A stretch of DNA of 64,000 bases from Mytilisepta virgata (GCA_028015205.1 CM051510.1:34100580-34164579); one strand, 5' to 3'; counted from the first letter of the stretch, positions 47,789 to 59,639 are shown. The notes: generated by a model not told the origin, from the sequence alone. A program made the numbers and translations.

Positions 47789-47799
47789 CTATCGAGATT

Positions 47800-48157
47800 T
47801 GATGGATGGATGAATTATTGTTTAACGTCCAGTGGCAACCAGGTGCATATCAGGACGCGAACATGTTGATATGATAATGAATATGATCCCTGCTTTGTAC
47901 AAGACCGACACGCTAAGTCGGATTTTTAATGTGCTAGATCACGAGGTAACTGTCCGCAGGAAGACGTATCACCTCACTCGGACACATTGAACTGACTCCG
48001 AGCTGACCAGTCTTTGCTCTTACTCCTAGATGCCGCGTGCTTGGCGGAAAAGCAGCAAATACCAATTTTAATGTCTTTGGTTTGACCCGGCCGGGGATCG
48101 AACCCGCGACCTTCCGCACTCGGGGCGAGCATGCTACCACGAGACCACCGAGGCGGT
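47800..48157 (-). mobile_element. Complete tRNA-derived SINE with 11-bp target duplication
   Basis: On the minus strand it starts at about 48157 with GCCTCGGTGGTCTCGTGGT (box A) and has GGTTCGATCCC (box B). This tRNA-Gly-like head has a near-complete acceptor pairing. The body ends with CACTGGACGTTAAACAATAA and an ATCC repeat tail. CTATCGAGATT occurs at 47789-47799 and 48158-48168 as a perfect target duplication, so the boundaries are firm. The promoter is intact; mobility would need a partner LINE. Confidence 0.92.
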
Positions 48158-48168
48158 CTATCGAGATT

Positions 48169-48669
48169 GGAGAAATCCGATAATCCACAAGTCATGATGC
48201 AAGATGCTGTTTCTCTAATTTTCAAAACGCTTTAAAAACTAGTAAATTTTGTATTGAAAAATACGCGACACTTTACAAGTATTTAGCAATCATAATAAAT
48301 ACAATTTTTTAATCTAACTAAATAACTAAATATAATGTAACAACGTCATCGTTAAACACGGTAGATTATGTTCATATATGTCAGTTGTCATTTAACTTGA
48401 AAATATTTTTCCTAGCGGAACTTATATTACACAACAGCTGTTATAATGCCCGGATGGAAAGGAACAAGAAGAACACAGCATGTTCAAATTTGACCCTTAA
48501 TAATGAATCGCATATATCCCCCGACAAGTGGGATTTTTTTTGTCCGACTTTAAAACCTCGTTTAATAACATCGCGTTTGTTTATACGTAACTAAGGACCA
48601 ATCATATTACGAGAATCAAAAACTCGCTTGTGGACTGTCAATTTTTCCAATACCGGTCGAGAGGGTGTT
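48169..48669. other. Unassigned gene-free sequence
   Basis: Nothing recognised. Confidence 0.4.
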
Positions 48670-49085
48670 AAATTAGCTGACAATTAGAAAAATATAGATT
48701 CTCCTTCAGGTACGAGTGAGTTATGGAATTTCTCCGCTCGAGATAGTTAAATTTTCGATTTTCAACACGCGAGCCCTTAGCAAGCGTGTTAAAATCTAAA
48801 ATTTAACTATTGGGGGTGGAGAAATTCCATAACTCACGAGGAAATTGAAGGAAAATCTGTTTCTCCTATGATTTTCGACAAAATCTCAAGAAAATGCCGT
48901 TGCTTTGTAGTTTGTTTACATAGACGTCATTTCGAGACTTCTCTAGTTTATCATTCCAATAACTGTAGAAAAAAAGGCGGTAATTCCCACGTAGAAATTT
49001 AATCACCGGAAAGTGGTTAAAAATATTATGTATTTTTATCCCACCGATTAAACACGTCAAGAATAGGAGAAATAGTGTTAAACAA
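48670..49085 (-). mobile_element. Foldback-bearing repeat, minus copy
   Basis: Inverse of 33254-33660. The hairpin with GAGTTATGGAATTTCTCC arms is at about 48710-48870, and the ATTTCTCCTATTCTTGACG end lies at about 49060-49080. The 102-codon minus frame 48866-49174 overlaps it and is not supported as a gene. Confidence 0.8.
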
Positions 49086-50270
49086 CGGCTTTTTTTGTAT
49101 TGACTAGGTTCGTCCGACGTCAGAGTATATTCCTTAAATAAAAATGGAGGAAAATGGGAAATAATCCTTTTCAATGTTTTTCACAATTGACATTAAGTTT
49201 TTTACCATAAATACATTTTGGCGACGATTTTGTTTGTTAAATCAAGGTTGGAGTTTTTGGTAGGGCAAAATGAAGTAATTTAAAAAAAAATTTTTAGTTT
49301 TGCGATGTAAATTCTAGCTGATATGAACTAGTCACTATTAGATCCTAGATTTGATTCTAGACAATCATACATATTTCTCATTCCAGTTTTACCTGCCCAT
49401 ATTTAGGATATTTTATAATTCTTTTTTTTGCAAGGTTTTGACATTGTCCATTAGAGACATTATGACAGAAATGAATTTTTATAATTCTTTTCTTGCATTT
49501 TTTTTTTATATTGTCCATGACAGATTTGAGCACGATTTTATAAGAAAATAAAACCAAGATAAAATGTTAGGAATAGATATTCCAGAAAATAGAACCAAGA
49601 TGAATGTACGCAATATATTTTTAAGACGGATAGGAGAGAACATTTGCTATATTTCAGGAACTTTGAACTACTTCGTATAAGTTCCTATCCGTCAAAAAAT
49701 TGTAAATAAAAAATACAAAAACCGAAGGACAGCTCAAATGTAAATTCTATACATATTGTTTCTTGACAAGTAACGGGTGTCATTAATGAAGCAAGATCAT
49801 ATGACTCAAGTTTTTTGCTTATTGTTAAATATCTGAAAATGACTTTCAAGATGAAACCTCAATATAAGTGTGTACATTTGCTTATTGTATTGTTTTCTAG
49901 TTAGTTTATCACGTGTACATTAATCAAAACTCCATTTTTTACTTAATTTGGTTGATAAAAAGACCAGCATTTCTAGTATGATTTACTTTGTAAAATATTA
50001 ACACATTTAGCAAGAATTCCGCCCAGTGTCGACAGAAGGATCGGCGTTTTTTTTATTATTTTTTTATTATTTTTTTTTTATTTATTTTTTTTTTTGGGGG
50101 GGGGGGGAGGACGAAACACGTCTCCGCAAATTTCAGAGATTTCTTTTGCACATTCTATGTGTGCGTACGTTTAATTACTTATGCAGTTAGCAATACACAA
50201 ACTGTACAAGCTTGAATTATATTTTAATATTAATTTATCTGCTTGCCCTGTTTCATTTTGAAGATGGAAT
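49086..50270. other. Gene-free stretch with short inverted repeat and T/G tract
   Basis: GACGGATAGGA (49624) and TCCTATCCGTC (about 49684) form an inverted pair. T-rich run then G12 at 50043-50107. Confidence 0.5.
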
Positions 50271-50416
50271 TTGGATTAAGAGCAGGGCGTAGATATCCAC
50301 CTTAAGAATCATCGGCTGGTGCCACTTCCAGTTTTTAGTGGGAGTTTACATTGCTAGTGCTTTAGTTTTATACAAGGTTTTTTTTATTCTTATAGTTATG
50401 TTTGTGTCATTATATA
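50271..50416 (+). mobile_element. Retroelement 3' UTR, left part (split by Tc1)
   Basis: AGTGGGAGTTTACATTGCTAG and TGCTTTAGTTTT match 58380-58410 and 62490-62515. The same UTR continues at 51942 (TGTTCCATC, TGTCATTTCCT). Confidence 0.6.
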
Positions 50417-51939
50417 TACTCTCTCAAAAAAGAAACGCAACATACAGAAAATAGGAAATTTACTTCATATATTATTTTCATAATTTATGATATAAATAAT
50501 TTACACAGGAATGCAAAAATTGGCACACTTCTTGTTCATGAGTTCTTTTACCTTGGAATAACACAGTTTGTCACATATTGTCAATAAATCACTCATAAAT
50601 TGTCAATATCTGGTATGTCCACCATTTGCTTGTAACACAGCCCCGACTCTTCTTGGCATAGATTGAATTAAACGCTGAGTTCGAACACGCGGTATCCTTT
50701 GCCACTCAAACTGAAGTGCCTGCTGTAATTGTTGCAGATTTTGCGGTGGTGGTTGTCGTTGGCGCACGCGCCGATCCACTTCATCCCACAAATGTTCAAT
50801 TGGATTAAGATCGGGTGATCGTGACGGCCAACGGATCACATTGACATTCTGTTGTTCTAAAAAGTCTACTGTTACACGTGCTGTATGTGGTCGGGCATTG
50901 TCGTGCTGAAAAATTTCTCTCCGAATGTCAATTACGGGCAATAAATGAGGTCGTAAAATTTCGTCTCTATACCTAACAGCGTTCAGATTGCCTTGGATAT
51001 GTATCAGCTGTGTGTTTCTGGCATAAGAAATAGCGGCCCACATCATAACACTGCCTCCGCCAAAATTGTCTCTCTCCACAACACAGTTTTGCGCAAAACG
51101 TTCGTTTCGGCGCCTATACACACGTATGCGACCATCTCGCTTTTCCAGTTGAAAACGTGACTCATCGCTGAACCATACTCTTCTCCAGTTCTGTAAATTC
51201 CATGCACGAACTGTAGTACACCATCTAACCCTCGCTCGGCGGTGTTGGCGTCTCAGTGTTGCTTCAAAGTAAGGTCTTCTTGCCCTCAATCCATGAGAAC
51301 GTAACCGATTGCGTACTGTCTGTGCTGATATACGGCGCAACCCAGGGACGTTTACAGCTGTTTCTGTTGCAGCAATAGTCCTATTCCGCAGATGGAAAAG
51401 TCTGATGTAACGATCTTGCGCCCTGGTTGTAACACGCGGGCGCCCTGAACGTGGCCGATCTGTCGTAGTACCAAGCTGCAGGTAGCGTCCCCAAAGGCGT
51501 GAAATTGTGCTACGATGAACATTGTACGTTACAGCAACAGCATTCTGTGATTCTCCGGCCTCTAGTCGTCCGATAGCGATATTCCGGGTAGCAGCGTCTA
51601 ACCTTGGCATAGCGTCAACTCATCAGAATTTTATTTTACGAATGCATTCATGAAAAGAAATACCGGGTTTTTATACCGACTGACTGAGCTAAAAAATAAC
51701 CCATGATTTGCACGTGAAAGTCGACCCAGTTTTTGGCAATGCGTAAATCGTAGGGTGTCCCAGATTGCGACCAAAGTCGTTTACGGGTGGATGAATTTAA
51801 ATGATTGTACCTGGAAACTTTTTATGAAGGTGTAATTATGATCATGTGTACATATATTTTGATATTTATTGGTTATTTGTCCGGAAAAATAATATTTCAA
51901 AAAGATAATCTGATGTTGCGTTTCTTTTTTGAGAGAGTA
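50417..51939 (-). mobile_element. Complete Tc1-type DNA transposon
   Basis: Inverted ends of 27 bp (50417-50443 and 51913-51939, beginning TACTCTCTCAAAAAAG) are a perfect match. A TA dinucleotide flanks each side (50415-50416, 51940-51941). 1,523 bp with a single intact transposase gene. Structure and lack of lesions indicate a recent, possibly mobile, copy. Confidence 0.95.
50603..51610 (-). CDS. Tc1-like transposase, DD34E, intact
   Basis: 335 codons, about the usual Tc1 length, from ATG 51610 to stop 50603. Residues 1-110 are a paired-type helix-turn-helix DNA-binding region for the terminal repeats, with a GRPR hook-like motif at 56-59. The catalytic domain has D149 (WFSDESRF), D237 (FQHDNARPHTA) and E272 (SPDLNPIEHLW). 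Thirty-four residues separate the last two, which defines the DD34E signature of Tc1 cut-and-paste enzymes that insert at TA. GGGSVMMWAAIS follows the family pattern. No stop or frameshift. Notably Arg-rich and less AT-rich than its surroundings. About 300 bp separate the start codon from the terminal repeat; promoter not identified. Confidence 0.95.
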   Translation of the reverse strand: MPRLDAATRNIAIGRLEAGESQNAVAVTYNVHRSTISRLWGRYLQLGTTTDRPRSGRPRVTTRAQDRYIRLFHLRNRTIAATETAVNVPGLRRISAQTVRNRLRSHGLRARRPYFEATLRRQHRRARVRWCTTVRAWNLQNWRRVWFSDESRFQLEKRDGRIRVYRRRNERFAQNCVVERDNFGGGSVMMWAAISYARNTQLIHIQGNLNAVRYRDEILRPHLLPVIDIRREIFQHDNARPHTARVTVDFLEQQNVNVIRWPSRSPDLNPIEHLWDEVDRRVRQRQPPPQNLQQLQQALQFEWQRIPRVRTQRLIQSMPRRVGAVLQANGGHTRY

Positions 51940-51941
51940 TA

Positions 51942-52020
51942 TGTTCCATCCCCGCGAGTCTGTCATTTCCTGTAGATTTCGATTTTACGGACAATCCCAC
52001 TGTTTTGGAGCGCCGATATT
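51942..52020 (+). mobile_element. Retroelement 3' UTR, right part
   Basis: TGTTCCATCCCCGCGAGTCT, then TTTACGGACAATCCCACTGT, resumes the UTR found before the Tc1 and matches 58473-58540. Confidence 0.58.
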
Positions 52021-52674
52021 TGAAACTAAGATTAAATCGTACGGCATATGAAATGATAAAACTGTAGTATTGCTTTCAGTTGCTGTTAGACCTTTTTTGC
52101 TCCTACATTAACACAATATAAAAATCAGCTATCAAGTCTCTCTTGCCTGGCCCATATCCAACTAAGTCGATTAGACATCACGTGACTTTTGTGACGTATA
52201 CTAGCCCCCATTTTGTATTATATTGCCCCATATAAAATGCATAGGTGCTTCAATTAAATTTAATTTTCTCATTAATCTGAACCGTTTTCTAACTTTTGCA
52301 AATCAATCCTTGATATTCAAACATATTTCTATCAAACAATGTTGGTCCTAACAGTTTAATTTTTGATTAAATTCCGTCCCTAGAGAATTGTAAAAAACAC
52401 ACTTTTTCTCGTCATTTCCCCGTTGACTCAATGCTAAATGTACAGATACCCATGTCTACTTATACAACACATAAAGAAATTCCGTAAATAAAATTCAAAC
52501 TTTGCAACTCGATTTAGTATATTAAAACATATATCTGGAGAAGAATACTACTTAAAACAGTTTAATTTCAGAGCAAATTACGTCCAACATCGATTTAAAA
52601 AAAGGGAATTTTTCGGGATTTTTCAAAATGGCGGACGGCATCATCCCCCATTATCGGCATGTTCTGAGTGGTAT

Positions 52675-52748
<74 letters not shown>

Positions 52749-54527
52749 TTTATACGAGAAAAAAGAATTAATTATAAATAGATCATATTTTTACTATATA
52801 AAATAGTAAAAAGATAAATTATTAATTAAAAATAAACTAAAATGTTACTTATTTGAAACATTTGAAATCTCTGCATTGAAATTTGTGACCACCTTATACA
52901 CACCTATTTATTAAAATGCTGCATTAATTATTTTAAAATGCAGCGTTATAAAAATTTGAAACCCCGCTGTTTTTGTCAGCAAAACGGTTTACCTGTATTA
53001 ATATCTGTGTTCCTTAAAGGTTGGAACAATAAACATCCGGACAGTCAAGGTACAATATACATGACAAATCGTTAATTAGTTATAATTACCTGAAAACACA
53101 ACATGTTACGGAGAATAAATTTCTTTACCTGTAAATTTACTTCAGATAAAAAAAATTAAACAAATCTAAACAAAAAAATAATTGGTTTTTTTTGTGGGTT
53201 AAAAAAAAATGAGAAAAAAAAATTGCACCATAGCTTTATATTATATGCATGTACCTTTGCTGTTTTGTATAAATTGGTCATAAATTTAATATTATTAATT
53301 AATGTCATAATTTCATATATTGAAATTATAATCGATGTGAAATGTTACTACATATTTAAAAAAAAGTTTTTAAAAGTTATAAAAAAGTGAAGACGAGGAG
53401 TACGTTGTACGTGCCATAATCAATACAGAGTTATCGGACATGAAAATGACCGAAAAAGTTAGGTATGCTATTTCTTCTCAAAGATTATACCATCTAATTT
53501 GATTTTCGGCTCTCCAAAGAGTTTAAATGTTAATATATGTAAAATGAAATGGCATAAAAATACAACTGTTTCTTTCCATTTTTGATCTATTATCATATGC
53601 TCCAATAATCATCATGTTATGTTAACCTTGAAAATTTTATAAGCGATGCAAAAAAAACATTGTTTTAGTACAAGTAGGTTCAATGTGAAATACAAATTTA
53701 GAAAGCTCAAACGGGTCAATCGGTTTCTATAAATCAAGACAAAGACACAAAAGAAACAGGATAGATCAGTGCGAAAACGAACAAACAAACGCAAGAATAG
53801 ACTCGGACATAAAACCGGAGATGAACTCATTGAACTCAAATGGCAAAATTGTCTCTTGTAAGGCACCCTAAGTGTAGCAGGACAAGGTGAGAAAAAAAAA
53901 ACAGAAATGAACTCAGTGGTGATAAGTTCCTATAGTTTCTTATAAGGCACCATCAGGGTTGCTAATTGTAAAATCAAGTGAGTTAAAACGAAAGAATTCG
54001 AAAAAACTCCTATTTTGATTCTGATTTCCTTTCACCTTTTTGTGTAAACAAAAAATGCAGAACAGGAAATGTCAACAGTGACATACCAACCAATCAACGC
54101 CAGCCAACAGACAGAACCACGGACCGGAAATACGTAACGTAAAAGAGCGTATAGTACAAACATAAACACAACAAAGAGTCAGGATACCCTGGCTTGGTAC
54201 ACACACTGAACAGTGGTGAGTATCCAACCTCCCCCACCGTTAACTACACAGACACTCTGGTGTATAATATTATAAAAGGATTCAGTGTGTTAAGTGCAAT
54301 ATCTACAACCTTGTACTAGATATTTTATGTATAATGCTTTTCACCATTTACCGTTAAAACTTACGCTCCTGAACAGAATTTGTGAAGCCAAAAAATTTGT
54401 TGAATATTGGCAAAAGATTAACGTAAGTATCTAAAGCCCGTTAGATCGAAAATCAAAAGAAAGACATAATTTAGAATGGGAAACAAATATTCGAATAATT
54501 CAAAGTTGAGAAACTGTTTAAAATGAG
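52021..54527. other. Gene-free stretch with AT microsatellite and dispersed-repeat pieces
   Basis: AT dinucleotide run of about 34 units at 52679-52746. At 53700-54240 there are fragments shared with about 31940 (ACAGGAAATGTCAACAGTG-like). No supported gene. Confidence 0.5.
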
Positions 54528-54741
54528 TGAACGATCTGTTTTGGATACAAATGGAATGCAATCGTATCTGATGTATATCAATCCAGAAATTCGTACTGTG
54601 CGCAATATTTTTAAAACGGAAATTAAAATAACATTGTGTAATTGACATTGAGACAACTTCATATAAAAGGTTGATATTTTTGGGGTGGAACAATCATCTC
54701 GCTGTGGCCATATTCGATTTGTATCCAAAACAGATCGTTCA
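54528..54741. mobile_element. MITE-like inverted-repeat element, 214 bp
   Basis: TGAACGATCTGTTTTGGATA at 54528 and its inverse ending at 54741, arms about 30 bp. Non-coding interior. Confidence 0.7.
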
Positions 54742-55280
54742 TAAAGTTAAGACAGTTCTAATGACAATTAATATATCACCTTATTGTGAAAAACATATAT
54801 AAACGACCTCAGGGCAAAATATGTTCTCTCGTTGTTTTTGTACTGCAGAAAATTAACATTTTTTCTAATTAATGTAAATAATATGAAAACTAGGTAGACT
54901 TTTGTCCCGTTTGTGTTAGATTTAAGAAGGAAAATGTCAGATTTTAAAAAAAAACATGATGCATCGTTACTTGGTTTTTTGTTTGATTTATACAAATTTT
55001 GTATGATTAAACTAATTTTTACTTTTTGTTTGAATTACAAAATAATTATTTTGAAATAAAAGGAAAATTATAAATTAATAAAAGTCAAATTTGAACATAA
55101 AGTTATCAAAACTTTTACAGGTACAACTTTGGTTTTTATTAATGCTTAAATGTTTGCTATTAGGGACGACTTTTATACTCAAAATATTCATATGATAAAA
55201 TTATGCACATTTTTGGAAATTAACGAGCGTCTTCTTTTTTGCATAGGTATGTCGTTAGGATCAAAACAGAAATAGAAACA
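54742..55280. other. Unassigned gene-free sequence
   Basis: AT-rich; nothing recognised. Confidence 0.4.
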
Positions 55281-55463
55281 ACATTTCTAACTGTTGACAA
55301 ACAAATAAGACCCATTGGTAGCTTTGAGCTGTTTTCTGCTCTTTGGTCGGGTTGTTGTCTCTTTGACATTTCTAACTGTTGACAAACAAATAAGACCCAT
55401 TGGTAGCTTTGAGCTGTTTTCTGCTCTTTGGTCGGGTTGTTGTCTCTTTGACACATTCCCCGT
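55281..55463 (+). repeat. 95-bp tandem duplication
   Basis: Units at 55281 and 55376 share ACATTTCTAACTGTTGAC, TAGCTTTGAGCTGTTTTCTG and GGTCGGGTTGTTGTCTCTTT. The last string belongs to a repeat I know as common in mollusc genomes. Confidence 0.93.
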
Positions 55464-55536
55464 TTCCATTCTCTATTCTACTTATTCAGCATCCGCACAT
55501 AGCCTATTAAAACGTTACTTTGCTATTATTGTTTAA

Positions 55537-55917
55537 GGATGATCGCTGGTCTAATAGGAAACAAATAGGATTTGAAATAGGTGTTTTAGTTTGAGAGAAC
55601 ATATGAATAGTAAACAAATAAGCCAGAAAAAAATATAGGTTCATGTGCTCATTTTAGAGCTATAAGGCCTTGAAAATTTGCAGGAAGTTGGTTTTCTCTG
55701 GAGTTTTCATTGTCTCTGCATCGACAACTTCAGTCTCTCAAAGATGTATGAAAAAATAAAAAAGATTTCATAAAATTTTGTCAATACCATTTTAAGGTAT
55801 ACATGATTGAATTATAAAAGAAAAAGTGGGGGTTCATGGGCAAAACATTTCATGTTTAAGAAATGGATAAAACCCGAAAATCTGACAAAAAGACCAAAAC
55901 ATGACCAGCGAGCATCC
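55537..55917. mobile_element. TTAA-flanked MITE, copy 3
   Basis: TTAA at 55533-55536 and 55918-55921. Ends GGATGATCGCTGGTC and GACCAGCGAGCATCC. 381 bp, same orientation as copy 2. Confidence 0.88.
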
Positions 55918-55921
55918 TTAA

Positions 55922-56829
55922 GAATATTGCTATTGTATCAGTTTTGGCCATGAAATTGATAGTCACTTTTTTCATACACTTAAAATTGGAAATATTCAGA
56001 AATTAGAAAAAAAAGTTTATGGTGAATGGCTATGTCCTGTTGTTTTGGGGATCAAGATGGTTAAGAACCAAGTTTTCTCTTTTCTTTTCTTTCATCATTA
56101 CATAAGGATTCTCCTACATAAATCAATATCGTAGGGAATTAAAATGGTACAGAAGTATCAAACTCGCTCTCTCTCTCTTTCTCTCTCTCTCTCGCTCTTA
56201 TTCTTCAGAACCTATATTTTTTCATCACTATGATTAGATCAAAGGGAACTTAAAAGTAACAACTTGAGGGTTAAGTATATATTTCTATGCCAAAGTTTGA
56301 GCATCCAGCGGAAATATGGTTTTTCGGCAGGAAAATCTTTCATGAATGTAGTTAATATTTCGACAAAATATCAATGGTTAAAGGCCTACAAATAAGGTCA
56401 TCTATGCCATAACTAAGTAAAGGGCTTGATCATCAACTTCAACATTTTGGATACACCCTACTTCCGATTTATAAGACATATTTTCTAATAATTAGTATTC
56501 ATACCTTTTCAATCATAAACGCTAACAATAATACACTTTTGAACTTTTCGATCAATCATACAAGATCGATGAACAAAGAAATGTCATCTTCGTAAATGAT
56601 CAATTGATTGTAGGTAATCTGTATAAGTTGACAATGTATGGACTGTGGTCAATCATAGTATCACCTTTGTAACGGTCAACTGTATACTTGCTGTCAAACG
56701 ATTCATGATTTACTGAGCCTACGCCAGCATTCATATAGCACCTGCATGGTTCACCTGTAATTGTAACTACGAAATGTAGTTTGTATAGTAATGATACAAT
56801 AAAATAATGGAAATGTGGACGTCCGCGCG

Positions 56830-56863
<34 letters not shown>

Positions 56864-57279
56864 ATTTTATTTTCTCATTCGATCATCTCATCCGCAAATA
56901 AATCTTTACTAATAAAGGGCATATAAGGACAAAATGCCCTAATACGAAAAGAAATTAATTTGTGTTTTCTTACGACTGTGCTTCTATATGAATAAGATGA
57001 GAACGTATGTAAGGTAAACACGTGAAAAACGTGAGAAACTTAACAAATGCAAACATTTAATCAATACAGAAACAATAACACAAGAGTAACAACATTCGCA
57101 AACTATAGCCCTTTTCATAAATTCATTTCCGGTATCACGATTCTGACTCTAAAATTATAATTTAAACCAAGTTATTTCCCTTGCTGGGATTTTTCGGGAC
57201 GTAGTACTGGTTCGCTGCAATGAAGAGTAAAGGATAAGCTTTTTTTTTTAAATTTGTTAATTTGCACGTAATGTTTTGT
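55922..57279. other. Gene-free stretch with TC and T tracts
   Basis: TC repeat at about 56165-56195 and a T run at about 56829-56855. No coding signal. Confidence 0.5.
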
Positions 57280-58312
57280 TTATATAAACTTGGGAACTAC
57301 TTACGATCTTTTTGCTTCCAACATACTTGTAAACAAACTTGATCCAAACAACATACTTTTTGTCTGTAAAGGAGAGATGGGTATTGACAATTCACTCGGT
57401 AACCCCATTTACACACACACTACGATACCGAGGGAAGATATTATCAATAATCATATTTCTGTGCTATTTTCCTTTAGTATTGCTGTAAGTGATGACAATT
57501 TTAACAATGTTAAATTAAAAGATGTTTTTCGTGAGCTAATTCATCAATGTGTCTGCACTAAACAAGGTTTATAAAGATATGCCTATCTGGTATTAGGTAA
57601 GGACAAAGCTTACTTTGTCAAAAAACACACTGATTCTAACAAAAAGTACTCTGCGACTGATGTTGTTAACATGCTGGAATTTCTCACCGACAACATCTTT
57701 GTTGAGCTTGGAGGACAATTTTTTCAACAGACGATCGGCATCCCAATAGGAGTCAAACTGTGCGCCGCTTTTAGCCGACATGTTCTTTTTTCATATGAAG
57801 GAAACTTTTTACAATGGCTACCTATAATCGGAAAGAAAAGAAACTAGCCCAGTCCTTTAATTTCAGTTTCTGCTGTATAAATTGTTTTGTCACTTAATAA
57901 TCCTTACATTAGGGTTACCTACAACTCATTTACCCCGGTAAACTTGAAAGTAAAGGGATCACAGACACACCAACCCGTATCTAGATTGTGAATTTTCCCA
58001 ACATACCAAGGTCTCCAGCCCATGGGGTGTACAATTCAAAGTTGATTCGTTACTGCCGCGCGTGTGATTTATACGGCGACTTTCGCGGCAGGGAGCAATT
58101 ACTGTCACATAAACTTCTAAGACAGGGTTATGTTCAGTCTGTCTCTGTTAATTTTATAACTCCAAAATTTTACGGTCGTCATCACGAATTGATTGACCGA
58201 TACGAATTTTCTAGCTCGCGTGTCAGACTAGATATCTTCAGTGAGCTTTCACGTCCTTCTGGAATTGAAACCTCACCTGACATTTTACCAGACTTTACAC
58301 ATCACTGGTAAT
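57280..58312 (+). pseudogene. Decayed reverse transcriptase (Penelope-like or related family)
   Basis: The N-side frame (to 57574) has GNPIYTHTTIPREDI and an ISVLFSFSI block, both typical of this family. A jump to KLKDVFRELIHQC shows that the region with the IPKLHK and first catalytic motifs has been deleted. After a stop (57572) the frame continues RYAYLVLGKDKAYFVKKHTD, then FFQQTIGIPIG at about 57720-57750 (family consensus FQQTxGIPMG), then shifts. The final frame (57988-58312) holds NFPNIPRSP, GVYNSKLIRYCRAC and FYGRHHELIDRYEF. The catalytic YxDD region is not readable. I recognise the family from many invertebrate genomes; its class name is less certain than its identity as an RT. Confidence 0.78.
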
Positions 58313-58680
58313 GTGACGTGTCTGGTTAACGGAGGAGGACATGCTTACCATTTCCGGAGCACCCCGTTTTTAATGGGATGTCACATTGCTAGTACCTTAG
58401 TTTCTATGCTGTCTTGTTCTTGTTTTGTTTAGTTTATTATACATTATACATGTATTCTTGTCGCGTTTCGTTGTTGTGTTCCATTCTTCTGACCTTGTCA
58501 TTTCCTTGGATCTCGAATTTATGGACTGTACCCCTTGTTTTGTTGCTTCAGTATTATTTGGTCGATATTCCCTACTTGGTTTATACAATATACTTGTAAA
58601 TACCCCACTATTTTCTTATTGTGGCGTCAACGTTTGTTGGGCACTCGTGAATTCAAACCAACAATAGAGTAAAGTCATGA
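58313..58680 (+). mobile_element. 3' UTR of the RT element
   Basis: Follows the stop codon directly. Contains CATTGCTAGTACCTTAG, TGCTGTCTTGTTCT and TTGGATCTCGAATTTATGG. Related copies occur at 27.1, 30.15, 50.3/52.0 and 62.4 kb. Confidence 0.65.
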
Positions 58681-59250
58681 CTGACCATGTCCAGTACAAG
58701 TCTTGCTTTTTTTTACCGGATAAAGAGGACAAAAAATGCGCCCCCACACATGACAACCAAATAGTTTCCCTTATTATTCACCTGTTATGTTCCTATGACT
58801 TCTTTTCGCGTATAAACCAATCATGCAGGAAAATACAAACATCAAAAAGAAAAACATCAATAAATAGAAAGCTACCCGGTGCATTGAGAATATAAACGCT
58901 GTTAAAGCAGTTCCACAGACATAACTATTCATAAATTTTATCTGACGATAATTAAGCTATGTATAATACCCATAATGCTTAGCAAATGGCCCTTAAAGTA
59001 TGATTATTCAATAATTTTAAATTCTCAATTAGTAGATATTGATATTTGTATTACAATCTGTTACGAGCCTGTAAAATGTGTTGTTTTTATTAAATATCCA
59101 TAAAAAATGAACGGGAAAAGGACATATCACACGTTCTTCTGAAATATGATTTATGATCATACGAAAATAGGATAAATATTACTATATGCTTAGAAATAAT
59201 TGAATGATTATACAAGGTAGTATTTGTATTCATAATAAGCTATACTTACC
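58681..59250. other. Unassigned gene-free sequence
   Basis: A 72-codon frame at 58677-58895 is not recognisable. Confidence 0.4.
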
Positions 59251-59487
59251 GCCTATACTTGACTGTTCCTGTTTTTATTCTCACATTCTTTACCTCACAT
59301 ACTTGACTATTTCTGGTTTGATTCTAACATTTCCATACCGCCTATACTGGACTGTTTCTGTTTTGATTCTAACATTCCTTACCTCACATACTTGACTGTT
59401 TCTGTTTTGAATCTAACATTTCTTTAGTGCCTATACTTGACTGTTTCTGTTTTTATTCTAGCATTTCCTTACCTCACATACTTGATA
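59251..59487 (+). repeat. ~45-bp minisatellite with alternating unit types
   Basis: About five units contain ATACTTGACTGTTTCTGTTT and a TCTAACATT piece. Units starting CCGCCTAT/TGCCTAT alternate with units starting ACCTCACAT, giving a ~90-bp higher-order repeat. Confidence 0.88.
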
Positions 59488-59639
59488 CAAAATAGAATCA
59501 AAACCAAATGGTGACATTATTCGCTACCGATGACAATCTGCGTTAACGTTAAACAGTTTTCTTTCTTGTTGTCACATCAACAGTTTTGGCTGGCTAAGCT
59601 GTAAGTCAACAAAGGTAGACTGTGCACAGTAAGTCTTGT

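Noticed and set aside
48085..48157. Functional tRNA-Gly gene on the minus strand
   Set aside because: Tighter tRNA resemblance, but it is the head of a SINE with a target duplication enclosing the whole unit.
47934..48225. Two minus-strand frames of 83-84 codons
   Set aside because: They read through the SINE head and body.
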